From the NCBI GenBank assembly GCA_001777915.1, contig MFFN01000004.1, positions 289,632 to 353,631 on the forward strand: a stretch of 64,000 nt of DNA, written 5' to 3'. The position numbers and the translations under genes were made by a program. Shown in pieces: positions 51,223 through 60,390 of the stretch (its first letter is position 1; each line of letters opens with the position of its first letter). The notes below the pieces were generated by a model, which made no database searches, had not been told where the DNA came from, and worked only from the letters and a program-made list of their open reading frames with translations. The stretch comes from Candidatus Edwardsbacteria bacterium RifOxyA12_full_54_48. Lineage in GTDB: Bacteria; Edwardsbacteria; AC1; EtOH8.

Positions 51223-52274
51223 AAATTATTTTCGTGCCCTGGCTGTGGCTTTTCTTGCTGTGGCCGACAAGCATAACGGCAGCGGATGCCCAGCCCAAAA
51301 GGTGGGAGATCATAGCCGTCGGAGATATCATGCTGGGGCGGGGGGTATCAAAAACGGTTGAGAGGCACGGCCCCGGATACCCATTGGCAAAGGTTCTGCT
51401 GGTCACCGACTCCTGTCAGGTGCTGTGCGGTAATCTGGAATCCGTCATGAGTACAGCGGAGTTTAAAAGCCAAAGCCCCTATCGCTTTAAAGCCGATCCG
51501 GTTGCGGCTGCCAATATTTTGAAGCAGAACGGCTTCGGCTTTTTATCGGTGGCCAACAACCATGCCTATGACTGCGGGCCAAGCGGCCTGGAGGAATCGC
51601 TGGGAATTTTGGACTCCCTAATGATCCCCTATAGCGGAATACTTAAGATACCTGAAAACCCCAGTGGCGACAGCAGCACTGATTCATCGGCGGTGAAAAC
51701 AACCTGCCGGCCGGCTTATCTGAAAATAGGAGATATTAGGATATGTTTTCTGGCCTTCTGTCAGCCCTACTTGCTGAATCCAAATTACGAGAACAATCTT
51801 ATCGCCCCGGCTGATTCGGCAACGATTTGTAATTCAATACAGGCAGTCAAAGATTCCTGCCAGGTGATCATCACCTCCTTCCATTGGGGTTTTGAGTATC
51901 ATCAGCAGCCATCCAAAGCCCAGAAGTATTTGGGCCGGCTGGCCATCAGGGCCGGAGCCGGAATAGTATTGGGGCACCATCCTCATGTTCTGCAGGGGGT
52001 TGAGCTTTATAGGGGAGGTGTGATCGCTTATAGCCTGGGAAATTTTATATTTGACCAAAGGGATTCCTTGGCCAATCAGAGCGCTGTCCTGCATATGATA
52101 ATGAAAGGCTCCAGGGTTGACTCTTTATGGTTGGAGCCAATTGAAATAACGGCCAAAAGGCCGACAATCTCGAATAAAGCCAAACTCAATCAATTCAAGG
52201 GGTTGATCGATGAATTGGATCTGAAATTAAAAACCATGTCTCGAATAATAGAGGATAGGCTCTACCTTTTCTGA
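51219..52274 (+). CDS. CapA/PgsA-family metallophosphatase-like surface protein
   Basis: 351 residues. Signal peptide (about 1-24), then the CapA pattern: IIAVGDIMLGRGV, VLCGNLESVMS, VANNHAYDCG, SFHWGFEYHQQPS, VLGHHPHVLQGVE and YSLGNFIFD. These are metal-ligand positions of the calcineurin-like fold. Homologues take part in poly-gamma-glutamate capsule attachment or release. No other cap/pgs genes are here. Confidence 0.93.
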   Translation: MKIIFVPWLWLFLLWPTSITAADAQPKRWEIIAVGDIMLGRGVSKTVERHGPGYPLAKVLLVTDSCQVLCGNLESVMSTAEFKSQSPYRFKADPVAAANILKQNGFGFLSVANNHAYDCGPSGLEESLGILDSLMIPYSGILKIPENPSGDSSTDSSAVKTTCRPAYLKIGDIRICFLAFCQPYLLNPNYENNLIAPADSATICNSIQAVKDSCQVIITSFHWGFEYHQQPSKAQKYLGRLAIRAGAGIVLGHHPHVLQGVELYRGGVIAYSLGNFIFDQRDSLANQSAVLHMIMKGSRVDSLWLEPIEITAKRPTISNKAKLNQFKGLIDELDLKLKTMSRIIEDRLYLF

Positions 52275-52294
52275 TATTAACTTAAAGGCATTTT

Positions 52295-52327
52295 AAAGGC
52301 TGGAAATATTTTTCCAGCCTTTTTCTT
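52295..52327 (+). terminator. Terminator of capA
   Basis: AAAGGCTGGAAA and TTTCCAGCCTTT arms followed by TTTCTTTT. Confidence 0.9.
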
Positions 52328-52447
52328 TTGATTGGTCAATATTTAGGTTCCACTGTCAAAAATATATGACTGTTATCAAAGCATTTGCGCCGCTGCATTT
52401 CTTTTATATCCTATTGTCATTCTTTCTATTATAAATATATCATCAAC

Positions 52448-52463
52448 TTGGCATGACAAGTGC
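52448..52463 (+). promoter_or_regulatory. Sigma-54-like -24/-12 element
   Basis: TTGGCATGACAAGTGC has GG (52450-52451) and GC (52462-52463) separated by 10 bases, as in sigma-54 promoters. The start codon is 68 bases on. A sigma-70 reading (TTGGCA-17-TAATAC) is also possible. Confidence 0.4.
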
Positions 52464-52530
52464 GTGTATATAATACCTGAACGCAAACAAACAAAATAAA
52501 TAAACTAAAAAAAATCCAAGGAGAACTAAA

Positions 52531-52947
52531 ATGAAAAAAGTAACCATCTTCGCAGCCCTGTGCGGAATCATCTTCGCCGGGGTCGCCACCACCTGCAACG
52601 CCGCCCCCAACTGGGGAAGATTTTTGCCCAGGCCGATAGTCATTCCGGTTGACTCTTCTTCAAGCAGTAATGTCATAATTGCCGCCATCGATTTACGGAA
52701 ATATCTTCCCCGGCCCATTGTCAACCCAACCGATTCTATCGGATTTTCCGCCCCCATCGAGCTGACCTCCTCAAATCAGAACGGGATCAACATCTGCAAA
52801 AAGACGATAACGGGGCCTTCGGTTCCTCCGACGCCCATCGACAGAAAGAAATTAACCAATCATCAGAACGAGATAATCATCTCCGCTGCTCCGGTCGCCA
52901 AGGATCCGCCGCCGCACCCCTGGATCAGAAAGACCCTGACTGCTTGA
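52531..52947 (+). CDS. Small secreted proline-rich repeat protein
   Basis: 138 residues, not recognised. A clear signal peptide (about 1-23, ending CNAA) precedes two copies of a motif: GRFLPRPIVIPVDSSSSSN and RKYLPRPIVNPTDSIGFS. A weaker third (GPSVPPTPIDRKK) follows. The mature protein is basic and Pro-rich. AAGGAG precedes ATG 52531. It is monocistronic between two terminators. Confidence 0.65.
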   Translation: MKKVTIFAALCGIIFAGVATTCNAAPNWGRFLPRPIVIPVDSSSSSNVIIAAIDLRKYLPRPIVNPTDSIGFSAPIELTSSNQNGINICKKTITGPSVPPTPIDRKKLTNHQNEIIISAAPVAKDPPPHPWIRKTLTA

Positions 52948-52967
52948 AGCTCTTTACCGCCAAACAT

Positions 52968-52997
52968 AAAAAGCCGCAGCTAAGCTGCGGCTTTTTT
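52968..52997 (+). terminator. Rho-independent terminator
   Basis: AAAAAGCCGCAGC and GCTGCGGCTTTTTT arms with a TAA loop. Confidence 0.92.
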
Positions 52998-53006
52998 ATA
53001 TTTCCC

Positions 53007-53035
53007 TTGACAAAACAACTTCTGATACTTATATT
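53007..53035 (+). promoter_or_regulatory. Promoter of clpB
   Basis: TTGACA (53007-53012), 17 bases, TATATT (53030-53035). It is sigma-70-like, with no CIRCE repeat seen. Confidence 0.8.
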
Positions 53036-53079
53036 TATCAAAGAACTTTTAGATAAATTGTAAACTCATAAGGATCACT

Positions 53080-55656
53080 ATGCGCTTGGATAAATTCACC
53101 GTTAAGTCCCAGGAGGCCCTGGAGGCCGCCGCCGGACTAGCCGGGCAAAAGAACCATCAGGAGATAACCCCGGAGCACCTGCTTTTATCATTGCTGGTCC
53201 AGGATGACGGGGTGGTGGTCCCCATAATTCAAAAGCTGGGGGCCAGGCCGGAAATGATCCGGGACCGGCTGACACAGGATATCGACGCCATACCGAAGGT
53301 CTATGGAGGAACCGGGCAGGCCTATATGTCGCCCGGGCTCAACCGGGTGCTGCAGGAGGCCATGATTGAGGCCGACCGGATGAAGGACGACTACGTTTCG
53401 GCCGAGCACCTGCTTTTGGCTATCTCCGAGGGATCCGGGAAAGCAGCCCAGACCCTAAAAAGTGCCGGCATCACCAGGGATGCGGTGCTGAAGGCCCTGG
53501 TGGACATCCGGGGCAATCAAAGAATAACCGACCAGAACCCCGAGGGAAAATACCAGGCCCTGGCCCGCTACAGCCGCGACCTGACCGATCTGGCCCGCAA
53601 AGGAAAGCTGGACCCGGTGATCGGCCGGGACGACGAGATCCGCCGAGTGATCCAGGTGCTGTCCCGCCGCACCAAGAACAACCCGGTGCTGATCGGAGAG
53701 CCCGGGGTCGGTAAGACCGCCATCGTGGAGGGTCTGGCTCAGCGGATTAATTCCGGCGATGTGCCGGAGACCCTCAAGAACAAAAAGGTGGTGGCCCTGG
53801 ACATGGGGTCCCTGATCGCCGGGGCCAAGTTCCGGGGCGAGTTCGAGGAGCGCCTGAAGGCGGTGCTCAAGGAGATCGAGACCGCCGCCGGGGAGATCAT
53901 ACTTTTCATAGACGAATTGCACACCCTGGTGGGGGCCGGCAAGGCCGAGGGCGCCATGGACGCCTCCAACATGCTGAAGCCCGCTTTGGCCAGGGGCGAA
54001 CTGCGGATGGTGGGCGCCACCACCCTGGATGAATACCGCAAGAACATCGAGAAGGACCCGGCCCTGGAGCGCCGGCTGGCGCCCATCGTGGTCCAGGAGC
54101 CGTCGGTGGAGGACACCATCGCCATCCTGAGGGGCCTGAAGGAGCGCTACGAATTGCATCACAGGGTGCGGATCAAGGACAGCGCCCTGGTGGCGGCAGC
54201 GGTGCTGTCGCAGCGCTACATCTCCGACCGCTTCCTGCCGGACAAGGCGGTGGACCTGATCGACGAGGCCTCCTCACGCCTCCGGATCGAGATCGACAGC
54301 ATGCCCACCGAGATAGATGAAGTGGAGCGCCGCATCATGCAGCTGGAGATCGAGCGGACCGCCCTGAAAAAAGAGAAGGATCACGCCTCCCAGGAGCGCC
54401 TGGCCAAACTGGATGCCGAGCTGGCCGAGTTGAAGGAAAAATCCTCGGCCATGAAGGCCCACTGGCAGAACGAGAAGGCCGCCATCAAAAAGATCGGCGA
54501 CATCAAGCAGCGCATCGAGGACGCCAAACTGCAGGAACAGCAGGCCGAAAAGCAGGGCGACCTCAACAAGGTGGCCGAACTGCGCTACGGCACCATCACC
54601 TCATTGCAGAAGGACCTGGAGCAGGAGAATAAGCAGCTGGCCGAGGTGCAGAAGGACATCAAGATGCTGAAGGAAGAGGTGGACGAAGAGGACATCGCCG
54701 AGGTGGTGGCAAAATGGACCGGGATCCCGGTGGCCCGGATGCTGGAGGGCGAGACCGCTAAGTTAGTGAAGATGGAGGATAGACTTAAGCTGCGGGTGGT
54801 GGGGCAGGACGATGCGCTGGTGGCGGTATCCAACGCGGTCCGCCGGGCCCGGGCAGGATTGTCGGACCCCAACCGCCCCATTGGGTCCTTTATCTTCCTG
54901 GGACCCACCGGGGTGGGCAAGACCGAGCTGGCCAGGGCTTTGGCCGAGTTTCTGTTCGACGACGAGCGGGCCATGATCCGGCTGGATATGTCGGAATACA
55001 TGGAGAAGCATACCGTGGCCCGGCTGATAGGGGCCCCTCCGGGGTATGTGGGCTACGACGAGGGCGGCCAGCTGACCGAGGCCGTGCGCCGACGCTCCTA
55101 CTCGGTGATCCTGTTCGATGAGATCGAGAAGGCCCACCATGACGTCTTCAATGTTCTGCTGCAGATACTGGACGACGGCCGGCTGACCGACGGCCAGGGC
55201 CGGACGGTGGACTTTAAGAACACGGTGATCATCATGACCTCCAACATCGGTTCCCAGTTCATCGGCGAGCTGGATGACGAGGCCCAGATCAGGACAAAGG
55301 TGCTGGAGGCCCTGCGGACCAACTTCCGTCCGGAATTTTTGAACCGGGTGGACGAGACCGTGATATTTCACCAGTTGGACAAGGAGCAGATCACGGCTAT
55401 CGTGGACATTCAGCTGAAGCACCTGCACAAAAGGCTGGCCGACCGGAAGATAAGGCTGGAGGTGACGGAGAAGGCCAAGGGGCTGCTGGCCGACGAGGGC
55501 TTTGACCCGGCCTTCGGGGCCCGGCCGCTGAAGCGTACCATCCAGCGGCTGTTGCAGGATCCGCTGTCAATGAGGATTTTGGAGGGAGAATTTAAGGAGG
55601 GGGACAAAATAAGCGTTGACGCCAAAAAGGGTGAAATAGCTTTTGTTAAGAATTGA
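53080..55656 (+). CDS. clpB: ATP-dependent disaggregase ClpB
   Basis: 858 residues with full ClpB layout: N-terminal Clp_N repeats (about 1-150), AAA-1 with GEPGVGKT near 206 and [19 protein letters not shown], a coiled-coil middle domain (about 400-530, [19 protein letters not shown]), AAA-2 with [11 protein letters not shown] near 608 and [13 protein letters not shown], and a D2-small C-terminal domain. It resolubilises aggregates with DnaK. AAGGA lies before the ATG. Regulation appears housekeeping sigma-70; no heat-shock operator is visible. Confidence 0.97.
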   Translation: MRLDKFTVKSQEALEAAAGLAGQKNHQEITPEHLLLSLLVQDDGVVVPIIQKLGARPEMIRDRLTQDIDAIPKVYGGTGQAYMSPGLNRVLQEAMIEADRMKDDYVSAEHLLLAISEGSGKAAQTLKSAGITRDAVLKALVDIRGNQRITDQNPEGKYQALARYSRDLTDLARKGKLDPVIGRDDEIRRVIQVLSRRTKNNPVLIGEPGVGKTAIVEGLAQRINSGDVPETLKNKKVVALDMGSLIAGAKFRGEFEERLKAVLKEIETAAGEIILFIDELHTLVGAGKAEGAMDASNMLKPALARGELRMVGATTLDEYRKNIEKDPALERRLAPIVVQEPSVEDTIAILRGLKERYELHHRVRIKDSALVAAAVLSQRYISDRFLPDKAVDLIDEASSRLRIEIDSMPTEIDEVERRIMQLEIERTALKKEKDHASQERLAKLDAELAELKEKSSAMKAHWQNEKAAIKKIGDIKQRIEDAKLQEQQAEKQGDLNKVAELRYGTITSLQKDLEQENKQLAEVQKDIKMLKEEVDEEDIAEVVAKWTGIPVARMLEGETAKLVKMEDRLKLRVVGQDDALVAVSNAVRRARAGLSDPNRPIGSFIFLGPTGVGKTELARALAEFLFDDERAMIRLDMSEYMEKHTVARLIGAPPGYVGYDEGGQLTEAVRRRSYSVILFDEIEKAHHDVFNVLLQILDDGRLTDGQGRTVDFKNTVIIMTSNIGSQFIGELDDEAQIRTKVLEALRTNFRPEFLNRVDETVIFHQLDKEQITAIVDIQLKHLHKRLADRKIRLEVTEKAKGLLADEGFDPAFGARPLKRTIQRLLQDPLSMRILEGEFKEGDKISVDAKKGEIAFVKN

Positions 55657-55671
55657 TATTTTCCCTAACGG

Positions 55672-55704
55672 CTGAGTTCAGGCGCGTTGCCCGCCTGAAC
55701 TCAG
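55672..55704. terminator. Strong hairpin between clpB and the 41-residue gene
   Basis: Perfect 13-base arms CTGAGTTCAGGCG and CGCCTGAACTCAG with a 7-base loop. A T run is lacking, but position between convergent genes suggests termination. Confidence 0.6.
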
Positions 55705-55764
55705 TTTGGGACTACGAAAGATCGTCGCGGCGAACACCGTCGCCCGCAACGACTGGTTCGGCAA

Positions 55765-55890
55765 TTAACATTTGCCCTTTTTACCGCCCTTTTTCGGACC
55801 AGCGGGTTTATTTGTTCCTTTCCCCTTTCCTCCGCCGTGCCCATCCTTCGGTCCTTGGCCCTTTGGGCCTTTTCCATCTTTATTTGGCAT
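55765..55890 (-). CDS. 41-residue Gly/Lys-rich small protein (MPNKDGKGPKGQGP type)
   Basis: The ATG at 55890 opens MPNKDGKGPKGQGPKDGHGG and continues through GKGKGTNKPAGPKK to a C-terminal GKC. Resembles the N-terminus of DUF5320-like short proteins (M-P-x-x-D-G-x-G-P-x-G-x-G-P). GGGGTGAT stands 4 bases before the start. A consensus promoter and a structured 85-base leader are upstream. The basic, unstructured composition and terminal Cys are notable. Function unknown. Confidence 0.7.
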   Translation of the reverse strand: MPNKDGKGPKGQGPKDGHGGGKGKGTNKPAGPKKGGKKGKC

Positions 55891-55918
55891 AGGTATCACC
55901 CCCCTTTTTTGTGTTATT

Positions 55919-55954
55919 GCGGTTTACTACCGCAGCCCAACATGCATTGGGCTG
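55919..55954 (-). other. Two tandem hairpins in the leader of the 41-residue gene
   Basis: CAGCCCAA/TTGGGCTG (55933-55954) with a 6-base loop and GCGGT/ACCGC (55919-55933) with a 5-base loop. They lie between the promoter and the ribosome site. Confidence 0.6.
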
Positions 55955-55980
55955 AATTTATGCTGTTTTGTTATTTTGGC

Positions 55981-56009
55981 ATTGTACATAATTCAATCTA
56001 TGGTGTCAA
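55981..56009 (-). promoter_or_regulatory. Promoter of the 41-residue gene
   Basis: On the minus strand TTGACA (56004-56009), 17 bases, TACAAT (55981-55986). Confidence 0.8.
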
Positions 56010-56089
56010 GAATAATAAAATGACACATATCTTTAACCAGTTCATAAAAACACCGGATCTTTTGACCCGGGGTTTTCATCATGCCGTCA

Positions 56090-56995
56090 TCAATGCAGTT
56101 TGGGGCCGAAGGAAGTGCTGCTGTAATGCTTGCCCCACTCCCTCTTGACGCTGGCCATGATGATCAGATTACCGTCGGCCATGCCTTCAACCTGCGAGAT
56201 CACCGTGCCCACACTGATCTTCCAATCCGGGGCGTTGCGGAAAAGCCGCAGGTCGATGTCCATGCCGTAGTCGAACCGGGTGGTGGAATAGGTGGAGTCC
56301 TCCGGGATGCCCGGCATCAAAATATAATACGGCGGAGCAGGCAGAATAATATAATACGGTATAATGGTGGTCACCGTGGTGCTGCCGAAGGCCAAGCGGC
56401 CGAACGGCACCAGCGATACATAGTAATTCAGGGGAATGTCGGCCACCAAACCCATCGGCAGGCTACCCTCCATGGTGCTGACCGAGAAATCCTCGTCCTC
56501 AATGAAATTTTCCATCTCGAAATCGGTCCCTGTGAAGTCGAACCCTATGAACGCGGCCACGGTGGTCTTCTTGTCCACAATCTCCCCGGCGATGTCCCTC
56601 TTTTCCCCTTTTTTAATATCCAGCACCATGGTAGCGCCCATGGCCATGGCCGAGGCGGGGTAGTCCTCGTCCAGGTTGGTCATGGGATCCTTCAGGGGAA
56701 TGTTCAGCCCCAGAAACATGAAATGGGACATCAGCCCGAAACCATCGGCAAAGCCGCGGGACATCTCGAAGTTGAAACCCTTGCCGGTGGGCGACTCGTC
56801 CATTTGGGAATCCTCCGGCAGGCCCAGCTTCATATAGATCCCGGTGAAGGTGAATTGGCTGGTCCCCTTGAAAAAATCCAGGCAGGATATCGGAGGAGGC
56901 GTGGGCTTGAGGCTTATCCCTCCTTCATCCTGGGCTTTGGCCGATGCCGCCAGCAGCAGCGATCCCGCCAGCATCAGTAGCGCTGTTCTTTTCAT
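56090..56995 (-). CDS. Exported protein, probable outer-membrane barrel
   Basis: 301 residues. Signal peptide (about 1-22, ending SAKAQ), then beta-rich sequence with amphipathic strands (FGLMSHFMFLGLNIPL, FDYGMDIDLRLF, LIIMASVKREW). Family not recognised. Start ATG 56995 overlaps the CsgG-like stop as ATGA, so the two are an operon; the barrel may be its membrane partner. Confidence 0.65.
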   Translation of the reverse strand: MKRTALLMLAGSLLLAASAKAQDEGGISLKPTPPPISCLDFFKGTSQFTFTGIYMKLGLPEDSQMDESPTGKGFNFEMSRGFADGFGLMSHFMFLGLNIPLKDPMTNLDEDYPASAMAMGATMVLDIKKGEKRDIAGEIVDKKTTVAAFIGFDFTGTDFEMENFIEDEDFSVSTMEGSLPMGLVADIPLNYYVSLVPFGRLAFGSTTVTTIIPYYIILPAPPYYILMPGIPEDSTYSTTRFDYGMDIDLRLFRNAPDWKISVGTVISQVEGMADGNLIIMASVKREWGKHYSSTSFGPKLH

Positions 56996-57681
56996 TTATT
57001 CTCCTTTTTATTCATCTGATTGTTTTCCACGTTAAGGGCGAATTTGGTCACCACCTGATTGACCGCTTTCCGGGTGGCGATGCCGATGGTGGTCTCGTCA
57101 AATCCGGCCGTTCCGAACTCGAAGGTCAGGGCCACTCCCCTGGTCTGGGTGCTGCTGGTGCCGATGCCGGTCTCCCCGGAGATGATGCCGGCGGTCTCGG
57201 TATCCACCAGCCGGGCGTCTATCACCACCCTGGTGGTGATGGTCTTGGTGCCGCCCACCCCCACGAAGGCGCTGGTCTTGCGGATGCCGAACTCGCTGAC
57301 CTCGCCCACCACCACCGTTCTGGCCCCCAGCATCTTGCCCACCTGGGCGGCGGTCTGGGAGGTCACCGCTCCGGTCTGACCCAGCTTCTGCTCGGCAAAT
57401 ATCTTCTCCAGGGCCTGATCGTTGCGCTCCACCACGATGAAACGCCCGGAATTTACCAGGGCGGTGATCAGCATGTTGGACACCCCCCGCCCGATGCGGG
57501 GATCGTCGAACTCCGACTGGTTGCGCAGATCGATCACCGCCACCGTGGTTTTTTTGCCGCTATAGGGCGGCAGTTCCAGCCGGAGGTCGGCGGTGGTCTC
57601 CGGCGGGGGCGCCGTGGTGGTAGCGGCACAGCCCATAAAAAAAGAAGCCATTACAGCCAGAAGGACTCCTGACCTATACAT
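56992..57681 (-). CDS. CsgG-like outer-membrane lipoprotein
   Basis: 229 residues from ATG 57681 (GGGGAG upstream). The lipobox is FFMGC (Cys near 18). The domain matches CsgG/curli-assembly type: TVAVIDLRNQSEFDDPRIGRG, FIVVERNDQALEKIFAEQKL and a beta-hairpin region with TTRVVIDARLVDTETAGII. Such lipoproteins form export pores or scaffold surface structures. No curli subunit (csgA/csgB) genes are adjacent. Confidence 0.88.
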   Translation of the reverse strand: MYRSGVLLAVMASFFMGCAATTTAPPPETTADLRLELPPYSGKKTTVAVIDLRNQSEFDDPRIGRGVSNMLITALVNSGRFIVVERNDQALEKIFAEQKLGQTGAVTSQTAAQVGKMLGARTVVVGEVSEFGIRKTSAFVGVGGTKTITTRVVIDARLVDTETAGIISGETGIGTSSTQTRGVALTFEFGTAGFDETTIGIATRKAVNQVVTKFALNVENNQMNKKENK

Positions 57682-57863
57682 ATAGCTCCCCAAGTAAATA
57701 TTCAGTTATTTTAGACTTGAGGTATTCTAATTCAAATTAGTCTCAGTGTCAACAAGTATTATCGTTCTTATCGCTGTTAAATTATGGTTGACTTTACCTG
57801 GGTCGCTCTGATAGTATTCAAAAAAATGCCTTGCCTTTCGAATTTTACATGGGGAGCTGATCA

Positions 57864-58430
57864 ATGAAAAACAAGAATGTCCTGATAGTCCTGGGCAGTC
57901 CCAGAAAGAACGGAAACAGCACAGCCCTGGCCAAACGGGCCGCCGAGGGTGCCAAATCCTCCGGGGCCCTATGTGAGACCATCTGCCTGCATGAGATGCA
58001 CATCAAGCCCTGCAATGCCTGCGACCACTGCCTGACCCGGCCCGGGCATGTCTGCATCCTCAAGGATGACATGCAGAAGCTTTATCCCAAGCTGGTCAAG
58101 GCCGACGCCATAGTCATGGCCGGGCCGGTGTACTGGTTCACAGTATCGGCCCAGATCAAGCTGTTCATGGACCGCTGGTATGCCCTGATCGGCAAACAAG
58201 GCCACGCCCTGAAGGGCAAGAGAATCGGCATAATATTGACCTACGGCGACGTGGATCCCTTCGCCTCCGGTGCGGTGAACGCCATCCGGGCCTACCAGGA
58301 CGCCTTCCGCTTCATCGGCGCCCCGATCGCAGGCATGGTCTATGGAACGGGAAACAAGCCCGGGGAGATCAAGAAGGATAAAAAGCTGATGCAGCAGGCC
58401 TTTGAGCTGGGCAAAAAGCTTGGAAAATAA
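57864..58430 (+). CDS. Flavodoxin-fold NAD(P)H-dependent FMN reductase
   Basis: 188 residues: VLIVLGSPRKNGNSTALAKR (FMN phosphate loop), MHIKPCNACDHC, GPVYWFTVSAQIKLFMDRWY. The Cys cluster CNACDHC recalls iron-sulfur flavoproteins (WrbA/Isf-like), though with fewer Cys than Isf. GGGGAG precedes the ATG. It is monocistronic with its own terminator. Confidence 0.92.
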   Translation: MKNKNVLIVLGSPRKNGNSTALAKRAAEGAKSSGALCETICLHEMHIKPCNACDHCLTRPGHVCILKDDMQKLYPKLVKADAIVMAGPVYWFTVSAQIKLFMDRWYALIGKQGHALKGKRIGIILTYGDVDPFASGAVNAIRAYQDAFRFIGAPIAGMVYGTGNKPGEIKKDKKLMQQAFELGKKLGK

Positions 58431-58442
58431 TGCTTTTTAATA

Positions 58443-58471
58443 AAAGAAGCCCGGCGTTGCCGGGCTTCTTT
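58443..58471 (+). terminator. Terminator of FMN reductase gene
   Basis: AAAGAAGCCCGGC and GCCGGGCTTCTTTT arms with a GTT loop. Confidence 0.9.
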
Positions 58472-58529
58472 TATTTGTCACACTGAAACTGACAGCCTGC
58501 TTTGCAAGTTGAATGTGTGACCCGTCATT

Positions 58530-58571
58530 CTTCAACCTGCGCTGCGCTGGTGTTATCCCAGGATGACAAGA
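58530..58571. repeat. GTCATCCTGAG-type intergenic repeat
   Basis: CGTCATTCTTCAACCTGCG and TCCCAGGATGACAAG are inverted copies of the element also seen near 41150 and 42990. Confidence 0.55.
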
Positions 58572-58581
58572 AATAATGATA

Positions 58582-60390
58582 TTACTTCTCAAAGAACGGA
58601 TTCTTCAGGAATGGCGGCTGGCTGCCCACCTCGGACGGCCCGCTGGCCTCTATCTGGTCCAGCAAAATATCCGGGGTTATCACCGCAAAGGACTCGCTTT
58701 GGATCCCGCTGCCGATCCGGCTGTTGTAGACCATAGGCTTCTCTCCCGTCCGGTAGATGTCGCGTAGGGTCCGCCGGGAGACATCCCTCAGCACCAGATT
58801 CCTCACCAGGGTCAACTGCCTGGTCCTGAGATCATACCGGTAAGCCTCCAGGGCCTTAAGGGCGGCATCCAGATATCCCAGGGAATATTTTTTGGGCTCC
58901 AGCCTCTTGATGATTATCCCGTAATCATTGCCCTTTTCCCGGCACAGCTTTTCCATGGTCTTCAGCAGCTTCTTCTGCGACAGCCCCTTTGAAGACGAAA
59001 GGAACAGGTTGCCCGGCATCAGCTGTCCCCCGCGCAGGTGGCCGTTGCTGCCGTACAGTTTTTCTATTGGCGAGCGGGACATGTAAAAGGTCTTCAGGAT
59101 CCCGTCCTCGATCAGGGCGATCCTTCTCCCCGGCACCCCCTCGTCGTCCACCGCATAATGCCCGGCCAGTGAATCTTTTTCATATACTGCCGCCGAGGGA
59201 TCGTCCATCAGGGTGATGTGCGGAGCGGTGATCCTTTTATTGAGCCATTTTTTCAGGTCGCTGGAGGTGTTGTCGGCATATTCATAGTCCGAGACCGGAT
59301 CGCGCTCGGCCTGCATCAAGGGCACCACCGCCTGCACAATGAATTCGGCTGCTGCCTGCCCCTCCAGCAGCACCGGCCCGAAGTAGTCCTCCATGGGTTG
59401 GGCTTCGAGTTGTTCGCAAAATTTCTCTATCTCTATCCTGGCTTTTTTAAGAATGGCCTTCAGATCCTGGTCCGAAGAATAATCCACCGAAAAACCGTCC
59501 TTAAGCATCAATCCGTTGTCGGTCAATCCGGACATTTCCACATTGATGGACCCGTTGGACCCAAAGGTCCGATTGGCCGTTCCCTCGCTGTTGACAAAAT
59601 AATGTTTCCTGAACTGCACCAGCGCTTCGGCCTGCGATCTGTCTATCCGGGGATATTCCCGGAACAGCCGGGAGACATCCTTTAAAATATCCTTTATTTT
59701 ATCCCATTCCAGTTTTTCGTCGGGAGGCTGCTGAAAATAGCGATACGGTTTCTCCCGGGACAGGTCATCCAACGGTTCCTTGCGTTTCTTGGTCTTCATC
59801 AGCATCTTTTTGCGGGAGTACTGCTCGATGGCCCGCTTGAAGGCCACATCGCTCTGCCACCACAGTGACTTGCGCAGGCCCCAGTAATCTGCCTCCGCCG
59901 GGACGTTGGACTGGTATCCCCCGGACCGGTGGCGCCAGCGCCCTTCCGGGGTGTTGTCCAGCGAATAGTCCCCTATCCTCAGGTCCACCTCGCCCCGGGA
60001 AAAACTGGAAGAGCCCTCGCCCACCAGTTTCCCGAAAATGGCCGCAGCCTGGTGGGTCTTATATAATTCTATGGTATAGGATATGAAGTAGGGATGGTTG
60101 GCCGGACCGCCCGGCATGGTGGCCGGATCGCTCGGCGCCCGGTGGGCGGCATTCGGGTCCTCCCGGAACTTGTCGGAACCGGTGCCCGGCTGGGATAAAA
60201 GTCCAAAACTTTCGGAATAGGGGATCCTCAGGTTCTCCGGGATCTTTAAGCCGTCATAATTCCTCTGCAGTTCGTCCTCCATGGCCTTCAGCACCGGATC
60301 ATCCGGAAAAGCCGCCAGGGGCTGGGCGGAAACATTAAAAGCAAAGAGAACCGACAGTGTCAGCAAAAATAAGAATATTTTATTTTTCAT
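58582..60390 (-). CDS. Exported TldE/PmbA-like protein lacking the metal motif
   Basis: 602 residues. Signal peptide (about 1-22, ending VSAQ). The body follows the TldD/PmbA fold: YRIDRSQAEALVQFRKHYFVNSEGT, AYVDDEGVPGRRIALIEDG-like segment, YMSRSPIEKLYGSNGHLRGG and DGRSGSG-like C-terminus. At the position of the HExxxH in the partner it has EFIVQAVVPL, so no zinc site. It overlaps the upstream gene by 11 bases. By analogy to cytosolic TldD-TldE it is probably the non-catalytic half of an exported heterodimer. Confidence 0.83.
   Translation of the reverse strand: MKNKIFLFLLTLSVLFAFNVSAQPLAAFPDDPVLKAMEDELQRNYDGLKIPENLRIPYSESFGLLSQPGTGSDKFREDPNAAHRAPSDPATMPGGPANHPYFISYTIELYKTHQAAAIFGKLVGEGSSSFSRGEVDLRIGDYSLDNTPEGRWRHRSGGYQSNVPAEADYWGLRKSLWWQSDVAFKRAIEQYSRKKMLMKTKKRKEPLDDLSREKPYRYFQQPPDEKLEWDKIKDILKDVSRLFREYPRIDRSQAEALVQFRKHYFVNSEGTANRTFGSNGSINVEMSGLTDNGLMLKDGFSVDYSSDQDLKAILKKARIEIEKFCEQLEAQPMEDYFGPVLLEGQAAAEFIVQAVVPLMQAERDPVSDYEYADNTSSDLKKWLNKRITAPHITLMDDPSAAVYEKDSLAGHYAVDDEGVPGRRIALIEDGILKTFYMSRSPIEKLYGSNGHLRGGQLMPGNLFLSSSKGLSQKKLLKTMEKLCREKGNDYGIIIKRLEPKKYSLGYLDAALKALEAYRYDLRTRQLTLVRNLVLRDVSRRTLRDIYRTGEKPMVYNSRIGSGIQSESFAVITPDILLDQIEASGPSEVGSQPPFLKNPFFEK

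Noticed and set aside
53000-53080. Heat-shock CIRCE or sigma-32 control of clpB
   Set aside because: No CIRCE inverted repeat is found; the promoter is a plain TTGACA-17-TATATT.
56992-57681. Curli operon
   Set aside because: The CsgG-like lipoprotein has no csgA, csgB, csgE or csgF neighbours; only a barrel-like gene is coupled.
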